64,000 nucleotides of DNA, taken from assembly GCA_937899395.1 (NCBI GenBank), contig CALBPU010000181.1:11543-75542 (forward strand). Reading direction: 5' to 3'. This DNA is from an uncultured Fretibacterium sp. (GTDB lineage Bacteria > Synergistota > Synergistia > Synergistales > Aminobacteriaceae). Both the position numbers and the translations under genes were made by a program. The number at the start of each line of letters is the position of its first letter. The first letter of the stretch is position 1. The notes below the pieces were generated by a model. That model was not told the origin of the DNA, searched no databases, and saw nothing but the letters and a program-made list of their open reading frames with translations. Of this stretch, positions 54,689 to 63,902 are shown one piece after another.

Positions 54689-55969
54689 ATGAAGAAAGTT
54701 GTATCATTTTTAGTTGCACTGTTAGTGTGTTTCTCAGCTTTTTCTATTGCTTCTGCACAGACGGTTGAGGAAGTCATTAAGGAAGCTCAGAAGCTGACGT
54801 TGCAGGAGTTGTTCCAGAAAGCTATTGAAGAGAGCAACGGCAAAAGATTTGACGCTGTAGGAAACTCAAGTCGAGGCAAAAGTGTCCTTCCGTTGTTTGT
54901 TGAAGCCCTGCAAAAGATTAACCCCAAATACACCTTGAATTATGAGGGCGGTTGGCAGCAGCCTAAGGAAAACAAAATCTTCGATCAATTAACAGAAGAT
55001 GTCAACGGCACTAATCATGTAATGTCAATGACGCTTATTCAAGACGGCAATCAGATTCAGAGCAAGATGTTAAACACCGGACTGTTGTTAAACTTTGTGC
55101 CAAAGGATTGGATTGAAGCTGAAGGTCTTGCCAGAGAAAACAACGAAAATCCTTTAGCTTTGCAGATGTTGAACAAGGTTTTCATGTTTAATAATCTTGG
55201 TAAAAAAACCTTCAAAAACATGTGGGATTTTGTCAGAGAAGGTGAAGCGCCGCTTTTCATGGGTGTCAATTCCGAGTTAGTCGGAAAAAATTTCCTTTAC
55301 ATGATGACCAACGACAAATACGCTACGATTGCAAAGGAAGCCTATGAAGTTTGGGACGGTAAAAATGCAGAAGATGACGCTTTAATCGAGGATATGAAAC
55401 AGGACGCAGCGGATCTCGGTTTATCAGGTGAGAATGTTCAATACGGCCTTGCTTGGGTATATCTCTGGTGTGAAAAATACAATGCCCAGACTGATGACGG
55501 CCCTATATGCAATACTTTAGTAACAAATTCTGCTGTAGATCAGTCAGGATTGTTAGTTTATTCAAAGTTGCGCAGCGTTGAGGAAACCCCTGAATCTTCC
55601 GTGAACAATATCACTGTTGCAGCTTACCAAGATGATTATGTAGGTATTGGCGGATATGCTTATAAACATTATCTAATGTTGACAAAATCCAGCCCGTTGC
55701 CTTGGACATCATGTGCGCTTATTGCTTTCATGACCACAACAAAAGAAGGATTTGCAGCATGGGGAAAAGATATGGGCGGTTACGCTCCTGCTCCTGTATG
55801 TATGCAAGATCACAGTCATGACGGCGGCGATAAATTCCCTGCAAAGAACGATCGCGGTTATGATTGGTGGATTAATAAGGGAAAACTTGTTGTTGAGGAT
55901 CCTGCTTACTGTGCTTCAGTTTCAGCCCAAATGAGTGATTGGGTTGACGGTATTGTAGCCGGCAAGTAG
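54689..55969 (+). CDS. ABC transporter substrate-binding protein (family 1, iron/polyamine type)
   Basis: A 426-residue exported protein: signal peptide MKKVVSFLVALLVCFSAFS...ASA (cleavage about residue 23), then the two-lobe binding-protein fold (substrate loop LQDGNQIQSKML near 110-125, hinge LLVYSKLRSVEETPESS near 290). It has no lipobox. The closest families bind ferric iron, thiamine or polyamines. A DHSHDGGDKF cluster near residue 374 could bind metal. The substrate is not determined by sequence. The gene is followed by a terminator that should raise its expression over the permease. Confidence 0.8.
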   Translation: MKKVVSFLVALLVCFSAFSIASAQTVEEVIKEAQKLTLQELFQKAIEESNGKRFDAVGNSSRGKSVLPLFVEALQKINPKYTLNYEGGWQQPKENKIFDQLTEDVNGTNHVMSMTLIQDGNQIQSKMLNTGLLLNFVPKDWIEAEGLARENNENPLALQMLNKVFMFNNLGKKTFKNMWDFVREGEAPLFMGVNSELVGKNFLYMMTNDKYATIAKEAYEVWDGKNAEDDALIEDMKQDAADLGLSGENVQYGLAWVYLWCEKYNAQTDDGPICNTLVTNSAVDQSGLLVYSKLRSVEETPESSVNNITVAAYQDDYVGIGGYAYKHYLMLTKSSPLPWTSCALIAFMTTTKEGFAAWGKDMGGYAPAPVCMQDHSHDGGDKFPAKNDRGYDWWINKGKLVVEDPAYCASVSAQMSDWVDGIVAGK

Positions 55970-55990
55970 CATAATTGTGAGTATTGATGT

Positions 55991-56034
55991 AGGCGATGCA
56001 TTGGGATTAAATTAACCTTTTGTATCGCCTTTTC
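55991..56034 (+). terminator. Terminator between binding protein and permease
   Basis: AGGCGATGCA (55991-56000) pairs with TGTATCGCCT (56021-56030), ten pairs with one G-U, followed by TTTTC. It probably lets only part of the transcripts reach the permease, giving excess binding protein. Confidence 0.65.
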
Positions 56035-56066
56035 ATTATCAAAATAAGAAAGATTGGAGGATTTTT

Positions 56067-57953
56067 ATGACCGCTTCAACACCTCATCGAGCCAGTAAAT
56101 TTCGACGAACTTGGAACAAATTTCATACTTACATCACAAAACCTCAAAACGCAATTTTGCTGGCACTCGGTATTATATTGACAATTACGACTGTATTTCC
56201 TATGTATACAATAGTAAGAGATACAGTAAGACTGCACCCCGGAAGTATTGATTCACAGGCGAATGCTGTTGCTTCTCAAAGTGAAGTTCTTGGAACAACT
56301 TTAACAAGTTACAACTGGAAAAATCTTTTTACAGCTAATATTACTACACGTATTGGACGAGAACGAGTTACAAGAAGTGTAGCATCTATTTATCTGTGGA
56401 TACCGTTGTTAAACTCTGTATTGATTAGCATTTTTTCCTGTTTCGGTGCGATATTATACGGCGGAGTTTTTGCTTATTTGGTAACAAGAACTAATTTGAA
56501 ATTCAAAAAGTATTTAAGCTCAATTTTCATTTTTCCGTATATTATGCCGCAGTGGACATTAGCTGTTATGTGGCAAAATCTCTTTAACTCAAATGCTGTT
56601 ACAGGCGGAAATGACGGTCTATTTGTTGCGCTCTTTAATGTTTACATGCCTAAATGGTGGTGTGAAGGGATATTCCCTGTTTCGGTAGTGTTGGCAATTC
56701 ACTACGCTCCTTTTGCATATATTTTAATCGGAGGTATTTTCCGAAATATGGACGCAAATTTAGAAGAGGCAGCGACTATCTTAAACACGCCTCGCTGGAA
56801 AACCTTTTTCAGAATAACGTTGCCTTTAGTAAAACCTGCTATACTTAGCACTATTCTGTTAGTTTTTTCAAGTGCTATGGGTTCATATCCTATTCCGCAC
56901 TATTTGAAACTGGCTACTTTGTCAACTCAATATGTCGGAATGAGTTCTAACCGTGCAGGACAGGCAAGCATTCTTGCTGTAATCATGATGTTATTCGGAT
57001 TTTTGATTTTGATTGTAAATCAGCAAATAACTTCAGGACGAAAGAATTTCACGACTGTTACGGGAAAATCAGGTCAAAGCAGCATTGTGAATTTAGGTGC
57101 ATTAAAATATGTGTTTTCATTTTTGTTTGTATTTTTGACGCTGTTCACAGGTATTATGCCGATTATTCTGTTTGCCATTGAAACATTCCTTCCAAATCCG
57201 GGTGATTATTCATTTATAACACACGGAATAGCAGGACATACTACAACAAAATGGTGGCTGACATCTGAAAACCTCACAGAAAACGGCATGTACGGACAAA
57301 AAGGCATTTTATATAACAGTGATATATGGCGTGCATTCGGAGGAACATTCTTAGTTGCTATTTGTTGTGCGTTGTTGGCAGGCACTATAGGTACATTAAT
57401 AGGCTACTGTGTTAGCAAAAATCGTCGCAGTAAGTGGGCTTCTTATGTTAATAACATGGCATTTTTACCGTATTTAATGCCGTCTTTGGCTGTAGGTGTA
57501 GCATTCTTCGTTTTCGGTTCAGGTGTAGGAATTTATAACACATTCCTTCTTTTAATTTTGGCCGGAACAGTGAAATATATTCCGTTTGCAAGCCGAAGCG
57601 CCTTAAATTCAATGATGCAGATTTCGGGAGAAATTGAGGAAGCAGCTATTATTCAAGATATTCCTTGGTGGAAACGCATGACTCAAATTATTATCCCAAT
57701 TCAAAAAACATCAATAATAAGCGGCTTTTTACTTCCGTTTATGACCTGTTTACGTGAATTAACTTTGTTCATGTTGTTATGCGGACAAGGAAAAATTATT
57801 ACTACGATGCTGGGTTATTTTGATGAAATGGGGTTATATGCGTTCTCCAGCGGAATTAACTTAATCTTGATTATATTAATTCTCATTTTCAATGCTATTG
57901 TAAACAAATTAACAGGTGCAAGTATTGACTCCGGAATCGGCGGACGTTCTTAA
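56067..57953 (+). CDS. ABC transporter permease, two fused membrane domains
   Basis: A 628-residue protein with two BPD_transp_1 domains, so both permease halves are in one chain. Each has an EAA loop: LEEAATILNTPRWKTFFRI (near 232) and IEEAAIIQDIPWWKRMTQI (near 525). About 12 helices are visible. This FbpB-like layout is usual for ferric-iron and some sulfate/thiamine importers. It lies 24 nt upstream of the ATPase gene. Confidence 0.88.
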   Translation: MTASTPHRASKFRRTWNKFHTYITKPQNAILLALGIILTITTVFPMYTIVRDTVRLHPGSIDSQANAVASQSEVLGTTLTSYNWKNLFTANITTRIGRERVTRSVASIYLWIPLLNSVLISIFSCFGAILYGGVFAYLVTRTNLKFKKYLSSIFIFPYIMPQWTLAVMWQNLFNSNAVTGGNDGLFVALFNVYMPKWWCEGIFPVSVVLAIHYAPFAYILIGGIFRNMDANLEEAATILNTPRWKTFFRITLPLVKPAILSTILLVFSSAMGSYPIPHYLKLATLSTQYVGMSSNRAGQASILAVIMMLFGFLILIVNQQITSGRKNFTTVTGKSGQSSIVNLGALKYVFSFLFVFLTLFTGIMPIILFAIETFLPNPGDYSFITHGIAGHTTTKWWLTSENLTENGMYGQKGILYNSDIWRAFGGTFLVAICCALLAGTIGTLIGYCVSKNRRSKWASYVNNMAFLPYLMPSLAVGVAFFVFGSGVGIYNTFLLLILAGTVKYIPFASRSALNSMMQISGEIEEAAIIQDIPWWKRMTQIIIPIQKTSIISGFLLPFMTCLRELTLFMLLCGQGKIITTMLGYFDEMGLYAFSSGINLILIILILIFNAIVNKLTGASIDSGIGGRS

Positions 57954-57977
57954 TAATAACAGAAAGGATTAATAAAC

Positions 57978-59306
57978 ATGGCAAGAATTGAATTAACTCA
58001 TGTTACAAAAAGATGGGGTGGCTTTTACGCGGTAGATGATTTAGATCTGCTGATTGATGATAACGCTTTTGTTACACTGTTGGGGCCTTCAGGCTGTGGA
58101 AAAACAACTACGTTGAGAATGATTGCAGGACTTGAGACTCCAACTTCGGGAAAAATTGTTATTGACGGTGTAACTGTTTTTGACAGCGATGCCGGTATCA
58201 ATATTCCTCCAAATAAGCGAAGAGTAGGTTTCTTGTTTCAAAATTATGCTTTATGGCCTAACATGACTGTTTATCAGAACATAGCGTTCGGTCTCAGCAA
58301 TATTAAAGAAGCGGGATTATCAGTAAATGAAAACGGTGAACTCGTTCGCAATTCATCAGCCGACGGAGTAGAGCGTAAATTAACAAAGGAAGAAATTGAC
58401 AAAATTGTTGCGCGTGTCAGTGCTATCGTAAAAATTCAGCCCTTTATGGACAGATACCCTGGTGAACTTTCAGGCGGTCAACAACAGCGTGTTGCAATAG
58501 CAAGAACACTTGCTCCCAGTCCGAAAGTTCTTTTCATGGACGAACCGCTCTCTAACCTTGACGCAAAATTAAGGCTGGAAATGCGTTCCGAGCTGCAAAG
58601 ATTACATCTTTCAACAGGAAGCACATTTGTTTATGTTACACATGACCAAATGGAAGCAATGACACTTGCAACTCAGATTTGCTTGATTAACAACGGTGTG
58701 TTGCAGCAATATGACGAGCCTTTAACGGTTTATAATCGTCCGAATAACACTTTTATAGCAGATTTTGTTGGAAATCCCGCTATAAATTTCATCAATGCAC
58801 GAGGAAGTCAAGAGGCTGACGGAAATTTTCATTTGAAACTCTTGGATAATTATGAGGCCAATTTTATTCCTACAGAGAAAATCAATATCGCAGATTGGTA
58901 TTCATCAGCTGAAAAAGAAATAGCAGCTTTTGACGCAAAAGAACGTCCTGCCGAGAAAACCAATAAGGATCTTCCTTTTAATTATCCTGTTGCTACTGTT
59001 TCAGATGTAGAAAAAGAAAAACGTGAATTAGACCGTGATGATTGGGTAATCGGTATTCGTCCGGAGTTTATTAAGATTTGCGATGATGGGCCGATAGAGG
59101 GCGAAATCTTTTCAGCAATGCCTACAGGAATGGAAACTACCGTGAGAATTAAAGTTTTCAATTACCTTTTAACGGGCGTTGTATTTGGTGGTATTTTGTA
59201 TAAGATCGGGCAAAAAATCAGATTGTCTTTCGCAGGCGACGGAGCTACTTTATTCTCAAGGGTAAACGGTCGTTTAGTCGGTTGCGGTAAGGTTGATATT
59301 GTCTAA
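57978..59306 (+). CDS. ABC transporter ATP-binding protein with TOBE domain
   Basis: Walker A GPSGCGKTT, signature LSGGQQQRVAIARTL, Walker B VLFMDEPLSNLDAK and the YVTHDQ switch are intact. About 25 extra residues, Glu- and Lys-rich, follow the Q-loop. A TOBE-type regulatory domain extends over ~180 C-terminal residues, longer than usual for FbpC/PotA proteins (total 442). It would energise the fused permease. Confidence 0.9.
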   Translation: MARIELTHVTKRWGGFYAVDDLDLLIDDNAFVTLLGPSGCGKTTTLRMIAGLETPTSGKIVIDGVTVFDSDAGINIPPNKRRVGFLFQNYALWPNMTVYQNIAFGLSNIKEAGLSVNENGELVRNSSADGVERKLTKEEIDKIVARVSAIVKIQPFMDRYPGELSGGQQQRVAIARTLAPSPKVLFMDEPLSNLDAKLRLEMRSELQRLHLSTGSTFVYVTHDQMEAMTLATQICLINNGVLQQYDEPLTVYNRPNNTFIADFVGNPAINFINARGSQEADGNFHLKLLDNYEANFIPTEKINIADWYSSAEKEIAAFDAKERPAEKTNKDLPFNYPVATVSDVEKEKRELDRDDWVIGIRPEFIKICDDGPIEGEIFSAMPTGMETTVRIKVFNYLLTGVVFGGILYKIGQKIRLSFAGDGATLFSRVNGRLVGCGKVDIV

Positions 59307-59317
59307 AGGAATTTTGA

Positions 59318-59350
59318 ATAAGAAAGGGAGCTTTGAGCCTCCTTTCTTAT
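59318..59350. terminator. Terminator between ABC operon and the converging permease gene
   Basis: ATAAGAAAGG (59318-59327) pairs with CCTTTCTTAT (59341-59350), ten pairs. The T-run is modest on the plus strand; it may work in both directions. Confidence 0.6.
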
Positions 59351-59356
59351 CTTATG

Positions 59357-60721
59357 TTATAACATATAAAGGGAAATTCCATATATCGCAAGAACAGCAA
59401 CAACACCTTGTATTAATGTCGCTACTGTTTGTGCCTTATATGCCGTGCTTAAATCCATATCCGAGAACTGCGTTACTACCCAGAAATATGAATCATTTGC
59501 GTGTGAAACAACCATTGCTCCGCTTCCGATTGCGAGAGTTGCAAGTACTGCTCCCATAGGTGCTCCAAGTCCTAACGAACCTAACATCGGTGCGATAATC
59601 TGTGCTGTCGTTACTATTGCAACAGTTGATGAGCCTTGAGCCGTTTTAAGAGCAGCCGCAATTATAAACGGTAAAAATATTCCGAAGTTATATGATGATA
59701 AAGCCTCTCCGATATAATTTCCGACTCCGCTCGCAGCTATAACAGATCCAAGTCCGCCGCCTGCCGCAGTAATCATGATAATATTTGCGCCGTCTTTAAC
59801 TCCTGCACCTATCCAACCGTTCGTAACTTCTTCGCTCAAAGGTGCAAGGAAGAAGCATAAAATAACTCCGATCGAAAGTGCTATAACAGGATTACCGAGA
59901 AAATTTGATACAACAAAAAGAGTTGTTTCCTTTCCGCCAATCTTTGCTAAAGTTGTAGGATAACTTATAAATGAACTGAACGCTATCAAAATCAACGGAA
60001 TTAAAATCGGTGCGAATGATTTGAAAGCTGAAGGAAGTTTTCCGTATTTAGCCTTTAATTCTTCGTAAGTTTCTCCTGTTTCAATCTCACTGTCAAACGG
60101 CACTGGAAGTCTCGCTCCGGCAATTAAAGCGTAAATATAACCGGCTATAACCGAAACAATCGAGACTGCTATACCCCACATAATTACCATTCCTAAATCT
60201 GCTCCGAGTTCATTTGCAGCAGCGATAGGGCCGGGTGTCGGAGGTACTAACGTGTGTGTTGCATAAAGACCTGTCGAAAGAGCTATAGCCATTGTTGAAA
60301 GTCTCACACCGCTTCGTCTTGCTAAAGATTTATTGAGTGATGAAAGAATTACAAATCCTGAATCACAAAATACAGGGATTGATACTACCCAACCGATTAA
60401 GCTCATTGCTAAGGCAGGGCGTTTTTCTCCGACAACCTTCAAAACACTGTCAGCCATCGTTAAAGCAGCTCCTGATTTTTCGAGCATTGCTCCTATAATC
60501 GTTCCGAGCAAAATTACTATTCCAATTCCTCTGCATGTTCCGCCGAAACCGTTTAATATTGTGTCGAGGACTTTCGCAGGAGCCATTCCAACAGCAAGCC
60601 CCATTGCAAGAGCTACAGCGAATAACGCTACAAACGGGTGAAACTTCAACTTTGAAATTAACAACACCATTAAAATAATGGCAACTATCAGAATTACAAC
60701 TAACATTGAACCCTGAACCAT
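59357..60721 (-). CDS. GntP-family permease (gluconate/organic acid)
   Basis: A 454-residue transporter with about 12 helices and GntP signatures: FHPFVALFAVALAMGL, GFGGTCRGIGIVILLGTI, PVFCDSGFVILSSL and HTLVPPTPGPIAAANELGAD. It imports gluconate, glycerate or similar acids with protons; the exact substrate is open. It is preceded by a 51-nt gap from argB on the same strand, so it could be co-transcribed with the arginine genes or be separate. Confidence 0.9.
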   Translation of the reverse strand: MVQGSMLVVILIVAIILMVLLISKLKFHPFVALFAVALAMGLAVGMAPAKVLDTILNGFGGTCRGIGIVILLGTIIGAMLEKSGAALTMADSVLKVVGEKRPALAMSLIGWVVSIPVFCDSGFVILSSLNKSLARRSGVRLSTMAIALSTGLYATHTLVPPTPGPIAAANELGADLGMVIMWGIAVSIVSVIAGYIYALIAGARLPVPFDSEIETGETYEELKAKYGKLPSAFKSFAPILIPLILIAFSSFISYPTTLAKIGGKETTLFVVSNFLGNPVIALSIGVILCFFLAPLSEEVTNGWIGAGVKDGANIIMITAAGGGLGSVIAASGVGNYIGEALSSYNFGIFLPFIIAAALKTAQGSSTVAIVTTAQIIAPMLGSLGLGAPMGAVLATLAIGSGAMVVSHANDSYFWVVTQFSDMDLSTAYKAQTVATLIQGVVAVLAIYGISLYML

Positions 60722-60772
60722 AAGATTTTTTCTCCTTTCAATTTTAGAAAAAGTATATTAAGGAGAATTATA

Positions 60773-61633
60773 TCAGCCTTTCAAAAACATTGTACCTGCT
60801 CCCTCATCTGTAAACAGTTCCATTAAAATTGAATGAGGTATTCTGCCGTCCATAATTATTACTTTATTAACTCCTTCGTTAATGGCTCTTATGCAGCAGT
60901 CAACCTTAGGGATCATTCCGCCCGAAATTATTCCGTCAGATTTCAATTTTTCAGCTTCAGAAACTTTTATTTCGGGAATTAACGTTGAAATGTCCGAAGG
61001 ATCTGTTAAAACTCCAGCAATATCTGTCAAAATTATCAAACGTTCAGACTTCAATGCCCCTGCTATACATGCTGCTGCAATATCGCCGTTGATGTTGTAA
61101 ATTTCGCCGTTGTTTCCTGAACCTACTGTTGAAATTACGGGAATATATTCACGCTTTAAAAGGTCTGTGATAATTTTCGTGTTAATCTTCGTAACCTCTC
61201 CGACAAATCCAAGAGCCTCATTTTTACATTCAGCCTCAATTAGCCTGTCATCAATTCCGGAAAGACCGATTGCCCTTCCGCCTTTAACTTCGAGCAAACT
61301 CACGAGAGATTTATTGATTTTTCCTGCTAAGACCATTTGAACAATATCGACAGTCTCTTTATCAGTAACTCGAAGGCCGTTAATAAATTCAGGTTTTTTT
61401 CCGAGAGCTTTCATGAGATCGTTAATTTCAGGGCCGCCGCCATGAATCAAAACAACTTCAACTCCGACTAAACGAAGAAGCACTATGTCCTCCATAACCT
61501 GCTGTTTCAATTCGGGATTTGTCATAGCGTTTCCGCCGTATTTAATAACAACGGTTTTGCCCGTATAATTTTGAATATAAGGAAGGGCCTGCACCAAAAT
61601 TTCAGCCCGTTCCGCGTTTGAATATTTGTTCAT
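60773..61633 (-). CDS. argB: Acetylglutamate kinase
   Basis: It phosphorylates N-acetylglutamate in arginine synthesis. VVIKYGGNAMTNPEL (near 28), LIHGGGPEIND and the NINGDIAAACIAGALKSE loop are present, and the length of 286 is normal. It ends the argC-argJ-argB run, 3 nt after argJ. An arginine-sensing N-terminal helix is present in form (residues 1-20), so feedback control is possible. Confidence 0.95.
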   Translation of the reverse strand: MNKYSNAERAEILVQALPYIQNYTGKTVVIKYGGNAMTNPELKQQVMEDIVLLRLVGVEVVLIHGGGPEINDLMKALGKKPEFINGLRVTDKETVDIVQMVLAGKINKSLVSLLEVKGGRAIGLSGIDDRLIEAECKNEALGFVGEVTKINTKIITDLLKREYIPVISTVGSGNNGEIYNINGDIAAACIAGALKSERLIILTDIAGVLTDPSDISTLIPEIKVSEAEKLKSDGIISGGMIPKVDCCIRAINEGVNKVIIMDGRIPHSILMELFTDEGAGTMFLKG

Positions 61634-61636
61634 GAT

Positions 61637-62863
61637 TTAAGACCTGTAATCACCGTTAATTTTTACGTATTCATACGTTAAATCACAGCCGTAAGCAGTT
61701 GCGGATTTATCACCGAGATTGAGTGAGATTAAAATTTTGATTTCGGGTTTCAACAAAATTTCTTTTGCTTTTTCCTCCGAAAAATCAAGCCCTGTTCCGT
61801 TATGGCAAACATCAATTTTCCCTGCTTCACTCTCAAATGCCACATCAATTTTATTAACGTCAACTTCAGCACCGCTGTAACCGATTGCACATAAAACTCT
61901 TCCCCAATTTGCATCAGCTCCGAACATGGCCGCTTTGAAAAGGCTTGAACATATTACGCCCTTAGCTACAATTTTTGCAGTATTAATATTATCAGCACCG
62001 TTTATAACACACTCAAGCAATTTCGTTGCACCTTCACCGTCTCCTGCGATTTTTTTGCAAAGATAAAGCGTTACAAATTTCAAAGCCTCTTTGAATGTGT
62101 CAAAATTTTTCCCAAGCTCTGAAATTTTTTCGTTTCCTGCCATTCCATTAGCAATTATCGAAACCATATCGTTAGTCGAAGTATCTCCGTCAACGCTTAT
62201 CATGTTGAAAGTATCTTTGACATTTTCAGAGAGAGCCGTTTGTAAAAGTTCAGCCGAAATTGAAACATCACTGACAATAAAAACTAACATCGTAGCCATA
62301 TTCGGGTGAATCATTCCGCTTCCTTTAGCGATAGCCCCTATACGGCAAATTTTTCCGTCAATCTCAAATTCAACAGCAATTTCTTTTTTCTTTGTGTCAG
62401 TTGTCATAATTCCTTCACAAGCTGAATCGCTTCCGTTATCCGAAAGATTTTTCACAAGTTCGGGAATGCCTTTTTTAATCGGCTCAATGTCGAGAGGTTG
62501 GCCTATAACTCCTGTTGAACCTACGATAATATTTTCAGGTTTTATTTTGAGTTCATTAGCTGCGAGTTCACACATTTTTTCGGCAATTTCAATTCCGTTA
62601 GCGTTGCAAGTGTTGGCATTTCCACTGTTACAAATTACAGCCTGAGCAATTCCGTTTGATTTTTGCAAATTATTTTTTGTTACAGTCAGAGGCGCGCCCT
62701 TCACTAAATTTTTCGTGTAAACCGCCGCTGCGACGCCAGATACTTCGCTGAAAATCATAGCGATGTCGTTTTTAGTTCTGTTGTGCCTAATTCCGCAATG
62801 AGCACCTGAAGCCTTAAAACCTTTAGGAGCGCAAACTCCTCCGTTAATTTCTTTTATATTCAT
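61637..62863 (-). CDS. argJ: Ornithine acetyltransferase/N-acetylglutamate synthase
   Basis: ArgJ recycles acetyl groups in arginine synthesis. The self-cleavage site is at Ala-Thr in IHPNMATMLVFI, which would make Thr the N-terminal nucleophile of the beta chain; KGSGMIHPN precedes it. GVAAAVYTKNLVKGAPL and the GDGEGATKLLE end match the family. Length 408 is normal. It lies between argC and argB. Confidence 0.95.
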   Translation of the reverse strand: MNIKEINGGVCAPKGFKASGAHCGIRHNRTKNDIAMIFSEVSGVAAAVYTKNLVKGAPLTVTKNNLQKSNGIAQAVICNSGNANTCNANGIEIAEKMCELAANELKIKPENIIVGSTGVIGQPLDIEPIKKGIPELVKNLSDNGSDSACEGIMTTDTKKKEIAVEFEIDGKICRIGAIAKGSGMIHPNMATMLVFIVSDVSISAELLQTALSENVKDTFNMISVDGDTSTNDMVSIIANGMAGNEKISELGKNFDTFKEALKFVTLYLCKKIAGDGEGATKLLECVINGADNINTAKIVAKGVICSSLFKAAMFGADANWGRVLCAIGYSGAEVDVNKIDVAFESEAGKIDVCHNGTGLDFSEEKAKEILLKPEIKILISLNLGDKSATAYGCDLTYEYVKINGDYRS

Positions 62864-62876
62864 AAAAAATTCCTCC

Positions 62877-63902
62877 TTAAAAATTTAATCCTTCAAATTC
62901 ATTAATACCCATAACCAAATTCATGTTTTGAACAGCAGCTCCCGAAGCTCCTTTGCCAAGATTATCGAAACGTGCGATTAACAAAATTCTTTCGTTATTG
63001 CCAAGGACTTTTATTTCCATATCATCACGTCCCGAAAATGAGTTTGCCGCTAAAAATCCGTTTTCGTTATCATCATCTGAGAATTTAATCATGCCGTTTT
63101 GATAATAGGATTTATAAATTTCTTTGATAGTTTCGATGTCGGGAGCAAAAATCGGCACGGTAACTTCCATTCCCGAATAAAAATCAGCAACAATCGGACA
63201 AAATACAGGAGCATTATTTAACTTGCAAATTTTCATCATTTCGGGCAAATGTTTATGATTTTGAGACAGGGCGTATTGTCTTGGAGAATCGAAAAATTTT
63301 TCACGGTTTTGATTTTCGTATTGGGCAATCATTTTTTTCCCGCCTCCTGAATAACCCGTCAATGAGAAGCACGTGAGTTTTTCATCAGGACTTAAAATTT
63401 TGTTCTCAACCAACGGAGCCACAAGTGCAATAAAACCGCTTGCATGACAACCCGGATTGGCAATTCTCTTTGAGGCTTTAATGAGTTCTCTTTGTCCTTT
63501 TATTTCAGGCAAACCGTAAACCCAACCTTCAGAAACTCTGTGAGCTGTTGAAGTATCAATAATAACCGTGTTATTATTTTCAACGAGATTAACAGCTTCG
63601 ACAGCTGCGTCATCAGGCAGACATAAAAAAACAATATCAGCCTCATTAAAAATATTTTTTAAGCTAATATAATAAACACAAACGCTTTTTATTGAATCTT
63701 CTTGACTATCAAATCTAGTTCTTAATATATTTTCATTTGTTATATTTGTTAATTTAACTCCATTAGATTCATTAAGAAATGAATTTGGGAAGGGCTCATT
63801 GCTATAATTAAGTGGAGTTCCAAATCTAGAAATTGAAATATTATTTCTATTTGGTGTATGCTTGCTTAAATCGTTGAAATTAAAATTTAAGTCGTCATTC
63901 AT
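62877..63902 (-). CDS. argC: N-acetyl-gamma-glutamyl-phosphate reductase, N-terminus replaced
   Basis: Residues from about 84 on follow the short (type 2) ArgC: IFNEADIVFLCLPDDAA, IDTSTAHRVSEGWVYGLPE, the catalytic Cys in ANPGCHASG, GYSGGGKKMIAQYE and a GKGASGAAVQNMN end. The first ~83 residues do not: they are Asn-, Ser- and Thr-rich, lack the GxxGxxG NADP site that every relative has at this point, and lie in much more AT-rich DNA. The gene is therefore probably truncated at about 63655 and joined to foreign sequence, by assembly error or rearrangement. The argCJB order supports the identity. Confidence 0.75.
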   Translation of the reverse strand: MNDDLNFNFNDLSKHTPNRNNISISRFGTPLNYSNEPFPNSFLNESNGVKLTNITNENILRTRFDSQEDSIKSVCVYYISLKNIFNEADIVFLCLPDDAAVEAVNLVENNNTVIIDTSTAHRVSEGWVYGLPEIKGQRELIKASKRIANPGCHASGFIALVAPLVENKILSPDEKLTCFSLTGYSGGGKKMIAQYENQNREKFFDSPRQYALSQNHKHLPEMMKICKLNNAPVFCPIVADFYSGMEVTVPIFAPDIETIKEIYKSYYQNGMIKFSDDDNENGFLAANSFSGRDDMEIKVLGNNERILLIARFDNLGKGASGAAVQNMNLVMGINEFEGLNF

